DNA from: Rhodococcoides corynebacterioides NBRC 14404
GTDB lineage: Bacteria > Actinomycetota > Actinomycetes > Mycobacteriales > Mycobacteriaceae
Assembly: GCF_001894765.1 (NCBI RefSeq)
Contig: NZ_BCWV01000006.1
Location: forward strand, 124,001 to 188,000
DNA: 64,000 nt
Direction: 5' to 3'
The position numbers and the translations under genes are program-made. The notes below the pieces were generated by a model. It did no database searches. It worked only from the letters and a program-made list of their open reading frames with translations, and was not told the DNA's origin. This document shows positions 43,381 through 55,131 of this stretch, piece after piece; the first letter of the stretch is position 1; each line of letters starts with the position of its first letter.

Positions 43381-44634
43381 TCAGCGGCGGCCGAACCGGG
43401 CGCGCAGACCCCGTCCGCTCTTCGACTCGGCGATCGCCGAGAGCAGACCCTTGCGGCGGCCGGTGGCCGGGTCGACCACGGCGGTGGTGTTCCCGCCGAA
43501 TCGACGCTCGGACGCGGTCTCCGGAGCGTCGTCCGCGGTGGCCTTGAGGAACTTGTCCGGCAGCGACAGCTTGGCGATGGTCCGCCAGGACTTCGCGTAC
43601 TGCGCAGGGAACGACCCCGTGGTGTACGGCAGGTCGTACTTCTCGCACAGCGCACGGACCTTCACGCTGATCTCCGCGAGACGGTTGCTCGGCAGGTCCG
43701 GGAAGACGTGGTGCTCGATCTGGTAGCAGAGGTTGCCGCTCATGAACGCGAGCACGGGGCCGGCCTCGAAGTTGGCGCTGCCCAGCATCTGGCGCAGGTA
43801 CCACTGGCCCTGCGTCTCGTCCTTCAGATCGTGGCGTGTGAACTTCTCCGCGCCGTCCGGGAAGTGGCCGCAGAAGATCACGGCGTTGGTCCAGACGTTG
43901 CGGATCACGTTCGCCATGATGTTGGCGGTCAACGTCTTCCGGTACGACGCGGCCGGCGACAGCGACGACACCGCCGGAGTCAGCGCGTAGTCCTTGAGCA
44001 TCTGCTTGCCGACCTTCTCGCCCACCTCGGCGAGCTTGCGGCGCGTCTCCTCCTTGGACACGCGACCCTTGGCGACCTTGCCGAGCTCGAGGTGCTGCAC
44101 CGCGACGCCGTACTCGAAGAGCAGCATCAACAGCGTGTTGTAGACGAGGTTGCCCGCGTTGAAGGGCGTCCACCGACGGTCGCGCGTGACGCGGATCAGG
44201 CCGTACCCGATGTCGTCGTCCATCCCGAGCACGTTGGTGTACTTGTGATGGATGTAGTTGTGGGTCTGCTTCCAGTGCTCGGACGGGCCCGTGTTGTCCC
44301 ACTCCCACGAGGTGGAGTGGATCTCGGGATCGTTCATCCAGTCCCACTGGCCGTGCATGACGTTGTGGCCGAGTTCCATGTTCTCGACGATCTTCGACAC
44401 GCCCAGCATGGCGCTGCCCGCCCACCACGCCACACGGTTGTTGCTGGCCAGCATGGTGGTGCGGCCGACCGCCTCGAGGGTGCGCTGGAAGCGGATGGTG
44501 TTGCGCACGTAGCGCGCGTCCTTCTCGCCCCGCACGGACTCGATCTCACGACGGATCGCATCGAGCTCGTGCCCGATGGCCTCGACGTCGGCGTCGGTGA
44601 GGTGGGCGTATTCCTTGACATCGGAGATCGCCAT
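43381..44634 (-). CDS. Membrane fatty acid desaturase, DesA3-like (copy 1)
   Basis: 417 residues, membrane di-iron desaturase. Histidine boxes are HNVMHGQWDW, HNYIHHKYTN and QIEHHVFPDL. DesA3 (Rv3229c) makes oleate from stearoyl-CoA using the reductase Rv3230c, whose counterpart lies 1.6 kb upstream. ATG 44634 follows GAGGAG. It stands 82 bp downstream of a clearly paralogous desaturase in the same orientation. The C-terminal tail is basic. Confidence 0.9.
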   Translation of the reverse strand: MAISDVKEYAHLTDADVEAIGHELDAIRREIESVRGEKDARYVRNTIRFQRTLEAVGRTTMLASNNRVAWWAGSAMLGVSKIVENMELGHNVMHGQWDWMNDPEIHSTSWEWDNTGPSEHWKQTHNYIHHKYTNVLGMDDDIGYGLIRVTRDRRWTPFNAGNLVYNTLLMLLFEYGVAVQHLELGKVAKGRVSKEETRRKLAEVGEKVGKQMLKDYALTPAVSSLSPAASYRKTLTANIMANVIRNVWTNAVIFCGHFPDGAEKFTRHDLKDETQGQWYLRQMLGSANFEAGPVLAFMSGNLCYQIEHHVFPDLPSNRLAEISVKVRALCEKYDLPYTTGSFPAQYAKSWRTIAKLSLPDKFLKATADDAPETASERRFGGNTTAVVDPATGRRKGLLSAIAESKSGRGLRARFGRR

Positions 44635-44716
44635 GAATCCACTCCTCGGCAGGTGGGGGAACCCCGCACGCGGGGTCGTACCGTGGTTACCCTACCGGAA
44701 GTTACGGCTCCGTAGG

Positions 44717-45982
44717 TTACGGTGCCGCAGGTGTGTGCGCCTTCACAGCCCGACGGGCCTCACGCCGTGCTTCCTGCAGCGCCGAGCGCAGTCCCCGCTT
44801 GCGACCGGTGATCGGATCGAACCGCACGCGATCGACGACGGCGGACGCCGGACCGTGGAAACGACGCTCCGAACTGGTCTCCGGTGCGTCGTCGGACGTC
44901 CGGCGCAACCAACTGTTGGGCACGGACAGCTTGAAGATCGTCCGCAGCGCCTTCCAGTACTGCGCGGGCAGGTGGCCCGTGGTGTACGGCAGGTCGTACT
45001 TGTCGCACAACTGCTGCACGCGCTCGGCGATCTCCGGGTACCGGTTGCTCGGCAGGTCCGGGAACATGTGGTGCTCGATCTGGTAGCAGAGGTTGCCGCT
45101 GAGAAACGCCATCGTCGGCCCGGCGTGGAAGTTCGCGCTCCCGAGCATCTGGCGGAGGTACCACTCCTCGTGGGTCTCGGTCTCGAACTGGCCCATCGTG
45201 AACTTCTCGGCACCGTCCGGGAAGTGACCGCAGAAGATCACCGCGTACGCCCACAGATTGCGGATGACGTTGGCCGTGAGGTTGGCCCCGATCGCGCGTC
45301 GCCATGCCGGTCCCGACAGAGCCGGGAAGAACACGAAGTCCTTGCCCACCTGCGTCGCCACCTTGCGGGCGAACTCCTTGTTCGGCCCGGACAGCACCTG
45401 TTTCGGATCGACTCCGCGCTCCTTTTTGGACGCGTCGAGATCGTGCAGCGCGATGCCCCACTCGAAGGTCAGCGCGAGCACCAGATTGGCGATCGGCTGC
45501 AGCAGGTTGATCGGACGCCACTCCTCGTCCCGCGTCATGCGCAGGATGCCGAAGCCGATGTCGTCGTCCATGCCGACGATGTTGGTGTAGGTGTGATGCG
45601 AGTAGTTGTGGGCGCGTTTCCAGTGGTCGGACGGACCGGTCTGATCCCACTCCCACGAGGTCGAATGGATCTCCGGATCGTTCATCCAGTCCCACTGACC
45701 ATGGGAGACGTTGTGGCCGAGCTCCATGTTCTCGATGATCTTGCTCGCCGCCAACAGGCCCGTGCCGAGCAGTGCGGCGGGCCGCCACCGCGAACACAGG
45801 ATCGCGAGACGACCACTCACCTCCAGCGACCGTTGAAGAGCGATGGTGCGGCGGATGTAGTTCGCGTCACGCTGACCGCGCGACTCCTCGACGTCGCGGC
45901 GAATGGCGTCGAGTTCGCGTCCGAAGGACTCGATGTCCTCGTCCGTCAGATGGGCGAATTCCAAGATGTCAGTGATCGCCAT
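44717..45982 (-). CDS. Membrane fatty acid desaturase, DesA3-like (copy 2)
   Basis: 421 residues, same family as the next gene downstream. Boxes are HNVSHGQWDW, HNYSHHTYTN and QIEHHMFPDL. Many stretches are shared (NDPEIHSTSWEW, GMDDDIG, VIFCGHFPDGAEKFT, LPYTTG). The two diverge most in the central 180-240 segment and the C-terminal tail. ATG 45982 follows GGGAG. M. tuberculosis has one gene here, so this looks like a tandem duplication that may have changed chain-length preference; that is inferred. Confidence 0.89.
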   Translation of the reverse strand: MAITDILEFAHLTDEDIESFGRELDAIRRDVEESRGQRDANYIRRTIALQRSLEVSGRLAILCSRWRPAALLGTGLLAASKIIENMELGHNVSHGQWDWMNDPEIHSTSWEWDQTGPSDHWKRAHNYSHHTYTNIVGMDDDIGFGILRMTRDEEWRPINLLQPIANLVLALTFEWGIALHDLDASKKERGVDPKQVLSGPNKEFARKVATQVGKDFVFFPALSGPAWRRAIGANLTANVIRNLWAYAVIFCGHFPDGAEKFTMGQFETETHEEWYLRQMLGSANFHAGPTMAFLSGNLCYQIEHHMFPDLPSNRYPEIAERVQQLCDKYDLPYTTGHLPAQYWKALRTIFKLSVPNSWLRRTSDDAPETSSERRFHGPASAVVDRVRFDPITGRKRGLRSALQEARREARRAVKAHTPAAP

Positions 45983-46201
45983 GTGGGTGTACTCCCAGAA
46001 GTCTCGTGGCGGCTTTCCCTCGCCGGCGCCGGGTCCGTGGACCGAACGGTGGGGGGTGTGCCTCGCGCCGAACGGGCGGGCAGCCACGACCGACAATAGC
46101 GGACCCACCTGAGAGTCGGGTATGCCTTCTGCGCGGGCTACGTCACAAACGCGGCGCCGAGCCGCCGGGCGTCACACGGTGCCCGACGAGCCGGCGCGCA
46201 C

Positions 46202-47317
46202 TCACAACTCCAGCGTGCAGTCCCCCGCCGCGGCGGAGATGCACGTCTGGATGCGCTCACCGCGCGAGTGTTCCTTGCCCGACCGCAGGTCGCGGACGTG
46301 GCCGTCCGACACCGCGACGACGCACGTCTGACAGATCCCCATACGGCAGCCGAAGGGCATCTGCACCCCGGCGCTCTCCCCCGCCTCGAGCAAGGTGGTG
46401 GCGCCGTCCACGTCGACCGTGCGGCCCGACCGCGCGAAGGTCACGGTGCCACCGTCCTCCGACGCTCCGGTGCGAGCGATCTCGAACCGTTCGGTGTGCA
46501 GCCGGTCGGCCACACCCGCGTCGGCCCAGTGCGCCTCCACCTCGTCGAGCATCGCGATCGGCCCGCACGCCCACGTCTGCCGCTCGCGCCAGTCGGGGAA
46601 CCGCTCGTCGAGCGACCGCAGGTCGAACTTGCCGTCCGATCGCGTCAACTGCACGTGCGACACCACTGAGTCGTACTTCGCGTCCAGCGCCTCGAGCTCC
46701 GCGCCGAACATCACGTCCGCCCGCGACGGCGCCGAGTGCACGTGCACCACGTCCGGCATGTGACCGCGTGTGTCGAGACTGCGCAGCATGCCGATGACCG
46801 GCGTGATGCCGCTGCCCGCGGTGACGAACAGAATCTTCTCCGGCGGAGGCTCGGGCAGAGCGAAATCGCCCTTCGGCGCGGCCAGACGCACGATGGTGCC
46901 CGTCTTCACGCCGTCGACCAGGTGGGACGACAGGAACCCCTCCGGCATCGCCTTCACGGCGATGGAGATCTGCTTGTCCTTCCAATCCGGCGCCGAGGTC
47001 AGGGAGTAGGACCGCCAGTGCCACCGACCGTCGACGTGCAACCCGATGCCGATGTACTGGCCGGGCCGATAGTCGAAGTCGAAGCCCCACCCCGGCTTGA
47101 TGACCAGCGTCGCCGCCGTGTCGGTCAGCTTCTCGACTCGGACGATGCGGCCTCGCAGTTCCCGAGCGGACCACAGCGGATTGGCGAGGTGAAGATAATC
47201 GTCGGGAATCAGCGGCGTCGTGATGCGAGTGAGAGCGCCGCGCACCGCGTTCAGCGCAGGACGCCGCGGCACAGCCGCTCCGGACACCGGTGCCTCGAGC
47301 CAGTCCTTGAATCCCAT
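46202..47317 (-). CDS. Flavin/2Fe-2S oxidoreductase, desaturase electron donor (Rv3230c-like)
   Basis: 371 residues. The FAD-binding barrel contains [11 protein letters not shown] (RxYS motif); the NADPH domain contains [16 protein letters not shown]; the C-terminal ferredoxin has its cluster in [12 protein letters not shown] plus QTCIS. It passes electrons from NADPH to a di-iron membrane enzyme. In M. tuberculosis the counterpart drives DesA3, and the two desaturases here lie just downstream. It could also serve the AlkB at 61602, which lacks dedicated rubredoxin genes. Confidence 0.9.
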   Translation of the reverse strand: MGFKDWLEAPVSGAAVPRRPALNAVRGALTRITTPLIPDDYLHLANPLWSARELRGRIVRVEKLTDTAATLVIKPGWGFDFDYRPGQYIGIGLHVDGRWHWRSYSLTSAPDWKDKQISIAVKAMPEGFLSSHLVDGVKTGTIVRLAAPKGDFALPEPPPEKILFVTAGSGITPVIGMLRSLDTRGHMPDVVHVHSAPSRADVMFGAELEALDAKYDSVVSHVQLTRSDGKFDLRSLDERFPDWRERQTWACGPIAMLDEVEAHWADAGVADRLHTERFEIARTGASEDGGTVTFARSGRTVDVDGATTLLEAGESAGVQMPFGCRMGICQTCVVAVSDGHVRDLRSGKEHSRGERIQTCISAAAGDCTLEL

Positions 47318-47377
47318 GCGGTCATTGTCCCCGACTGCGCCGCCGCCCGGGAACCCGGCCCGTCGGGCCTCGGGACG

Positions 47378-47899
47378 TCACATCAGGTCGAGGAGAAACG
47401 GAATCTCCTGCGGCGCATACCAGGCGAGTTCGTGGTCCTCGGCATCGCCGAGGACGAACTCCGCATCCGCGTCTCCGAGGTCCGCCGCGTCGACCGCCTC
47501 CACCGCAGCACGGACGGGCTGCTCCGCCTCCGCGAGATCGACGTGGACCGACGCGACGTCACGCATCGACAGCGGCTGCGGCAGTCGCACCACTGCGTCG
47601 TCGAGATCCGGACGCAGCGTCACCGGATCGACGTCCGCCGCGATCACCACGCGTCGCGACGCCGACCGTGCGGGTGCGTCACCGTCGGTGCCGTCGTGCT
47701 CTTCCCCACCGAGGAGGCGCAAGGACGCGCGCGCGGCCTCCCGCAGCGCGACGTCCGCCAACTCGTCGTCGTCACCGGACGAGTACGCCTCGCGCAACGT
47801 CGGAGTGACCGCGAAGGCCGTGCGCGAGATCGGCGAGAACTCGCCGTCCTCGACCAACGCGCGCAGCATCGTCGTCGTTGCGGGAACGAACACCCTCAC
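47378..47899 (-). CDS. DUF6912 hypothetical protein (Rv3231c-like)
   Basis: 173 residues beginning MRVFVPATTTML, with VVIAADVD in the middle. No membrane segment or catalytic motif; function unknown. Acidic overall. GTG 47899 starts the frame. It lies between the reductase and the acyltransferase, corresponding to Rv3231c next to Rv3230c. The ppk2 gene that follows in M. tuberculosis is missing. Confidence 0.8.
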   Translation of the reverse strand: MRVFVPATTTMLRALVEDGEFSPISRTAFAVTPTLREAYSSGDDDELADVALREAARASLRLLGGEEHDGTDGDAPARSASRRVVIAADVDPVTLRPDLDDAVVRLPQPLSMRDVASVHVDLAEAEQPVRAAVEAVDAADLGDADAEFVLGDAEDHELAWYAPQEIPFLLDLM

Positions 47900-47954
47900 G
47901 AGCGCCTCGCTTTCGGGATCGGTGTCGTCCGGGCCGGCGCCCGGCCGGGACCGG

Positions 47955-49379
47955 TCACCGCACGGACTTGTCGTCGGAGGCGGCGTCGACGAGTTCGTCG
48001 AGCGCTTCGTACAGCAGTGTGGTCACGACGTCGATGTCCGGCATCGCCGCGCGGTCCGCGTTCACGCCGTAGTAGACGTGGCCGTCGTACGAGGTGAGGC
48101 CGATCGTCATCGCCTGGTTGCGCACCAGGGGCGGCACCGGATACATCTCGATCATGCGCGCCCCGCCGGCGTAGAGGGGGAACTGCGGCCCGGGGGCATT
48201 GGTCACCACGATGTTGAACATGCGCTGCGACAGGCTCGACCCGACGCGAGCGCCCATGGCGTGCAGCGTGGCGGGCGCGAAACCGGAGAGCTTCATCAGC
48301 GTCGACGCCGTCACTCCCCGTCCCTGGCGTGCGTGCGCCTCGGTGGCATGGGAGACGTGGGACAGCCGTACCACCGCGTTCGGCTCGCCCACCGGCAGAT
48401 CGACGAGGAACGATTCCACCTCGCCGGCCGGATGACCGATCGTGTCGGCCCCCGCGGCCGCGGGCGCATGCACCGACAGCGGCACCAGCGCGCGCACCGT
48501 CGTGTACGGCCCGAGCGGCTCGCCACGAGACAGCAGCCAGTTGCGGAGGGCGCCCGCCACGACCGTGAGCACGACGTCGTTCACCGTGCCGCCGAAGCGT
48601 CGACGGACCGCCCGGTAGTCGTCGAGGTCCGTGCGGGCGACGGAGAACCGACGGTTGCGCGAGATCGTGGTGTTCAGCGGGCTGGTCGGGGCGGTCTGCG
48701 CCGCCGTCCGGACCACGGCCGCGACCTTGCCGACCGCACGCGCCGCGCCGTGGGCGGCCTCCGCGAGGTCACCGACCGCGCCCCGCACCGCCTCGACCGC
48801 CTCGCCGGGCCGCGACACCATCTCCGCCAACGCCGACGCCACCAGCGCGCGGTCGGACGGCTCCCGCGCCGGCATCCACAACTCCTCGGCCATCGGTGGG
48901 GGCGACTTGGCGTCGTCGAGGATCACCTGGCTGATCTCGAGTGCCTGATCGCCGTCGACCAACGCCGAATGGGACTTGGTGTAGATCGCGAATCTGTTGC
49001 GCGCCAGACCTTCCACCAGGTACATCTCCCACAGTGGACGAGTCCGGTCCAGCGGGCGCGACGTCAGCCGGGCGACCAGATCGTGCAACTGTTCGGTCGA
49101 TCCCGGCTTGGGCAGTGCGGACCGCCGGATGTGATAGGTGATGTCGAAGTCGCGATCGTCGACCCACACCGGGCGAGCCAGCCCGAACGCGACCTCGCGC
49201 ACCTTCTGCCGGTACCGCGGCACCAGCGCCAACCTGCTCTCGACGAGAGTCAACAGCTCGTCGTACGTGAAACCGCCACGCGGAGTGCGGAAGACCGCCA
49301 GGGAGCCCACGTGCATCGGCGTGGTCCCCGCCTCGAGGAAGTAGAACGACGCATCCTGAGTGGTGAGTCTGGTGGCCAC
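47955..49379 (-). CDS. WS/DGAT-family acyltransferase with altered catalytic motif
   Basis: 474 residues, family of wax ester synthase/diacylglycerol acyltransferases used for triacylglycerol storage. The N-terminus (SFYFLEAGTTPMHVGSL) and the C-terminal NAPGPQFPLYAGGARM are typical. The usual HHxxxDG reads HSALVDG, so the second His, generally taken as catalytic, is Ser. A family member with reduced or different activity is possible. GTG 49379 is preferred, behind AGGGGG. Position corresponds to the Rv3233c-Rv3234c (tgs3) pair. Confidence 0.85.
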   Translation of the reverse strand: MATRLTTQDASFYFLEAGTTPMHVGSLAVFRTPRGGFTYDELLTLVESRLALVPRYRQKVREVAFGLARPVWVDDRDFDITYHIRRSALPKPGSTEQLHDLVARLTSRPLDRTRPLWEMYLVEGLARNRFAIYTKSHSALVDGDQALEISQVILDDAKSPPPMAEELWMPAREPSDRALVASALAEMVSRPGEAVEAVRGAVGDLAEAAHGAARAVGKVAAVVRTAAQTAPTSPLNTTISRNRRFSVARTDLDDYRAVRRRFGGTVNDVVLTVVAGALRNWLLSRGEPLGPYTTVRALVPLSVHAPAAAGADTIGHPAGEVESFLVDLPVGEPNAVVRLSHVSHATEAHARQGRGVTASTLMKLSGFAPATLHAMGARVGSSLSQRMFNIVVTNAPGPQFPLYAGGARMIEMYPVPPLVRNQAMTIGLTSYDGHVYYGVNADRAAMPDIDVVTTLLYEALDELVDAASDDKSVR

Positions 49380-49597
49380 CGCGCATCCCCCTCGATCGTC
49401 GGACCCACCGGATCCGGCCTGCCGGTCGTGACCTTCAGTCTCGCACGACGAGGGCCGGTCGGTTCGAGCGGAGGGACGCCGACGGTTCCGTGCCCGGGTC
49501 GGGTGTTTCCCCGACTCGGACGCCCTCGCCTGTGAGTCCAGGGGACATTCGCGCGAGACCGTGTACGACGACGAGCGGCGCGACGACACTCGGCCGC

Positions 49598-50191
49598 ATG
49601 ACCGCCCCCGACGTCCGACTGGACCACCCGCCCACCTCCGAGCCGTCGCTCGAGGACGACGGGATCGACCGGCCGTGTGCCTGTGCACCGCCCGTCGCAC
49701 TGCCGTGCTCGGCACCGCCGGTCACACCGCCGTGCTCGGCACCGCTCCGCGTGTCCGGACGCCGTCCCGGCCCGCATTCCGGACGGTCGCCCGACCGGGT
49801 CGGATCGAACGGGGGTCGACCGGAACCCGTGCGCACCGTCCTCCGGCCCGATCCGGATCCCGAACTCGCCGCGGCCCGCTCGGCCGCCGACCGTCTGCTG
49901 CGCGGCGCGTTCGAGGTGATCGATCGACGGCGGGCACCGAACTCGCTCCGTGCGGGCGTCTCCCCCGCCGTGCTCGGCATGATCGCCTCGCTGTCCACGA
50001 CGGAGGTTCCGGGCCGCGCCGCCGGGGTCGCGGTGCTACGCACGGTCCACGTCCGCCGCGGAGCCGGCGGGCACCTCGAAGTGTTCGGCTCCTACTCGCG
50101 CGGGGAGCGACGGTTCGCGGTGGCGGCGCAGCTCTCCATCGGACGGCCCGCAGGCTCGCCGTGGATCGTCACGAGCCTGCGGTTGTCCTGA
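49598..50191 (+). CDS. Rv3235-family hypothetical protein
   Basis: 197 residues. The first 90 are Pro/Arg/Cys-rich and probably disordered, with a near-repeat PCSAPPVTPPCSAP. The last 100 form a compact domain (DRLLRGAFEVIDRRRAPNSL, then FGSYSRGERRFAVAAQ) seen in Rv3235-like proteins next to secA in actinobacteria. Function unknown. ATG 49598 has GACACT seven bases upstream, suggesting a leaderless mRNA. It is convergent with secA, with nine bases between stops. Confidence 0.75.
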   Translation: MTAPDVRLDHPPTSEPSLEDDGIDRPCACAPPVALPCSAPPVTPPCSAPLRVSGRRPGPHSGRSPDRVGSNGGRPEPVRTVLRPDPDPELAAARSAADRLLRGAFEVIDRRRAPNSLRAGVSPAVLGMIASLSTTEVPGRAAGVAVLRTVHVRRGAGGHLEVFGSYSRGERRFAVAAQLSIGRPAGSPWIVTSLRLS

Positions 50192-50200
50192 ACGCCGGAT

Positions 50201-53149
<2,949 letters not shown>

Positions 53150-53289
53150 GGTCTTTACTCGTCCTCGGGTTCGGGTACAGGGGCGGGCGGAGCCGCGCCG
53201 GGGCGCGACTCCACCGGGGGCGCACGGCGACCTCGGCGCATCCATCGTAGGCGTCCTGCCTGACAGGTCGCTGTGAGGCCGACACGAAG

Positions 53290-53328
53290 CCGCCGGGCAC
53301 CCCCCCACGAGACGGGGGCGCCCGGCGG
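53290..53328 (-). terminator. Terminator of hpf
   Basis: CCGCCGGGC (53290-53298) pairs with GCCCGGCGG (53320-53328), with inner CCCCC/GGGGG pairing. It lies between hpf and secA and should isolate the two genes. Confidence 0.82.
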
Positions 53329-53338
53329 ACTCGGCGCG

Positions 53339-54145
53339 TCAGGACAGGCGGAGCAGTCCGTAGTCGAACGCATGGCGGCGGTAGACCACCGACGGTCGGT
53401 CCGACTCCTTGTCGTGGAACAGGAAGAAGTCGTGACCGACGAGTTCCATCTCGTAGAGAGCGTCGTCGACGGTCATGGGCACCGCCGGGTGCTCCTTCGT
53501 CCGCACGATCCGCCCGGGCCCGTCGGTGGGCTCGGTGTCGAGGGTGTCGAAGGCCTCGGCGGGCGCGGCGTCGACGGTGTTCTGCAATGCAGCGGTCGCC
53601 TCCGCGACGGAGACCGGGCGCTTCTCGCCGTAGTGAACCTTGCGGCGATCCTTCGTCCGCCGCAGGCGGTTCTCGAGCTTCGCGACGGCGGCGTCGAGGG
53701 CGCCGTAGAAGCTGTCCGCGCAGGCCTCCGCGCGCACCACGGGACCCTTGCCGCGCGCGGTGATCTCGACGCGCTGGCAACTCTTCGACTGGCGCCGGTT
53801 GCGCTCGTGCATGAGTTCGACGTCGAACAGGTGAATGGTCGGATCGAAGCGCTCGACGCGAGCGAGCTTCTGCGACACGTGAATTCGGAAGTGATCGGGG
53901 ATCTCGACGTTGCGACCCTTGACGACGACATCGGCGGACGCCTCGGTCGGTGCGGCGCCGGGCGCGGGCGGCGGGGCGTCGTCGAACCAATCGACGCGCG
54001 CATCGGCGGCGCCGGGCGACTCGGGCGGGCTGGTGCGAGTGATCTCGGGCCCCGGACCGTGGGTCTCACGGGGATGAGCGTGCACCCGATGGGTGTTGGT
54101 CTGTGCTGCCGTCGTGTGAACTGCCGTAGTCGGCGACGTCGTCAT
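53339..54145 (-). CDS. hpf: Long-form ribosome hibernation promoting factor HPF
   Basis: 268 residues. A Thr/Pro-rich N-terminal extension (about 75 residues) precedes the ribosome-binding domain (VVVKGRNVEIPDHFRIHVSQ) and the C-terminal dimerisation domain (DDALYEMELVGHDFFLFHD, VVYRRHAFDYGLL). It holds idle ribosomes, as 100S dimers in the long form. ATG 54145 follows GGGAGG. An in-frame ATG at 54241 also follows AGGAGG, but only two bases away. The long leader may carry regulation. It matches Rv3241c. Confidence 0.92.
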   Translation of the reverse strand: MTTSPTTAVHTTAAQTNTHRVHAHPRETHGPGPEITRTSPPESPGAADARVDWFDDAPPPAPGAAPTEASADVVVKGRNVEIPDHFRIHVSQKLARVERFDPTIHLFDVELMHERNRRQSKSCQRVEITARGKGPVVRAEACADSFYGALDAAVAKLENRLRRTKDRRKVHYGEKRPVSVAEATAALQNTVDAAPAEAFDTLDTEPTDGPGRIVRTKEHPAVPMTVDDALYEMELVGHDFFLFHDKESDRPSVVYRRHAFDYGLLRLS

Positions 54146-54372
54146 ACGTACCTCCCGATCGATGCTGCGCGAACAGTGTTGTCGCACAGGGAAATGCGAG
54201 GCACCGGAGCGCTGAATGCCCGGCGCCAGGTAGAGAGGCATCACCTCCTGACCTGGTGTCGAACGTGATCGAGCGTGGCCCCGACCGTAGTCGCTCACGT
54301 GCACGTCTGCCACCGTTAGCCGGATATTCACACACGGTGTTCAGCAACCACCGTCGTGGTCCGTGGAGCCGC

Positions 54373-55071
54373 CTACCGGACGGCCCCGATCACCACCACC
54401 GCGTCGACGGCGACACCCGCTCGCCGCAGTGCCGCGACGGACTCCGCGGCGGTGGTTCCGGTGGTCAGCACGTCGTCGACGAGCACCACCGGCCCGGGCG
54501 GCACCCGCGCTCCTCGTACGCCGATGCGGCCCGCCAGGTTCTCGGCGCGTTGCGCGGCACTCAGACCCACCGAGTCGCGCACGCCGCCGTCGACCGTCAG
54601 CACCCGCGCCGTCGACACCACCTCGGATACCGACGCGGCGGATGCCCGGAACGCGGAGGCCGCGGCGAGGCACAGGCGGACCACCGGATCGCCCCCGCGC
54701 CGACGCGCGGCCCGTCGACGCGACGGCGCGGGCACCAGGACCAACGGGTTGAGCTCGGGGGGATCGAGATCGCCGGAGTCGCGCAGACTCGCGATCGCCC
54801 CGGCCAGCGCACGGCCGAGGGGGGCGGCGAGATCACGCCGCCCGCGTTCCTTCGCCGCGACCACGGCTGCCCGGTGCGGTCCCGCGTAGGAGCCGAGCGC
54901 GAAGCACGGGACACCGACCGTCACCGCCGGGCGCACCGCGCGCGGCGGCTGCGCCAGCGCGTCGGCACACCGCGCGCACCAGGCGACGCTCGCCGCCCCG
55001 CATCCGCCGCACTCTCGCGGCAACACCAGATCCATACCCGCCCGCACCGTCGCCGGCCACCGTCCCCCCAC
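54373..55071 (-). CDS. ComF-family phosphoribosyltransferase-like protein
   Basis: 232 residues. A zinc-ribbon (CGGCGAASVAWCARC) near the N-terminus and the PRPP-binding motif VVLVDDVLTTGTTA near the C-terminus define ComF. It is linked to DNA uptake in competent bacteria; the role in actinobacteria is unknown. GTG 55071 has CACACT seven bases upstream; ATG 55035 matches the usual N-terminus (MDLVLPRECGG) and may be the true start. It corresponds to Rv3242c between hpf and lpqB. Confidence 0.85.
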   Translation of the reverse strand: MGGRWPATVRAGMDLVLPRECGGCGAASVAWCARCADALAQPPRAVRPAVTVGVPCFALGSYAGPHRAAVVAAKERGRRDLAAPLGRALAGAIASLRDSGDLDPPELNPLVLVPAPSRRRAARRRGGDPVVRLCLAAASAFRASAASVSEVVSTARVLTVDGGVRDSVGLSAAQRAENLAGRIGVRGARVPPGPVVLVDDVLTTGTTAAESVAALRRAGVAVDAVVVIGAVR

Positions 55072-55131
55072 GTGCGGCAGTGTGCCGGACGCCTCCGACG
55101 GAGTGCGGTCGACGACGCGCCCGACACGGCC

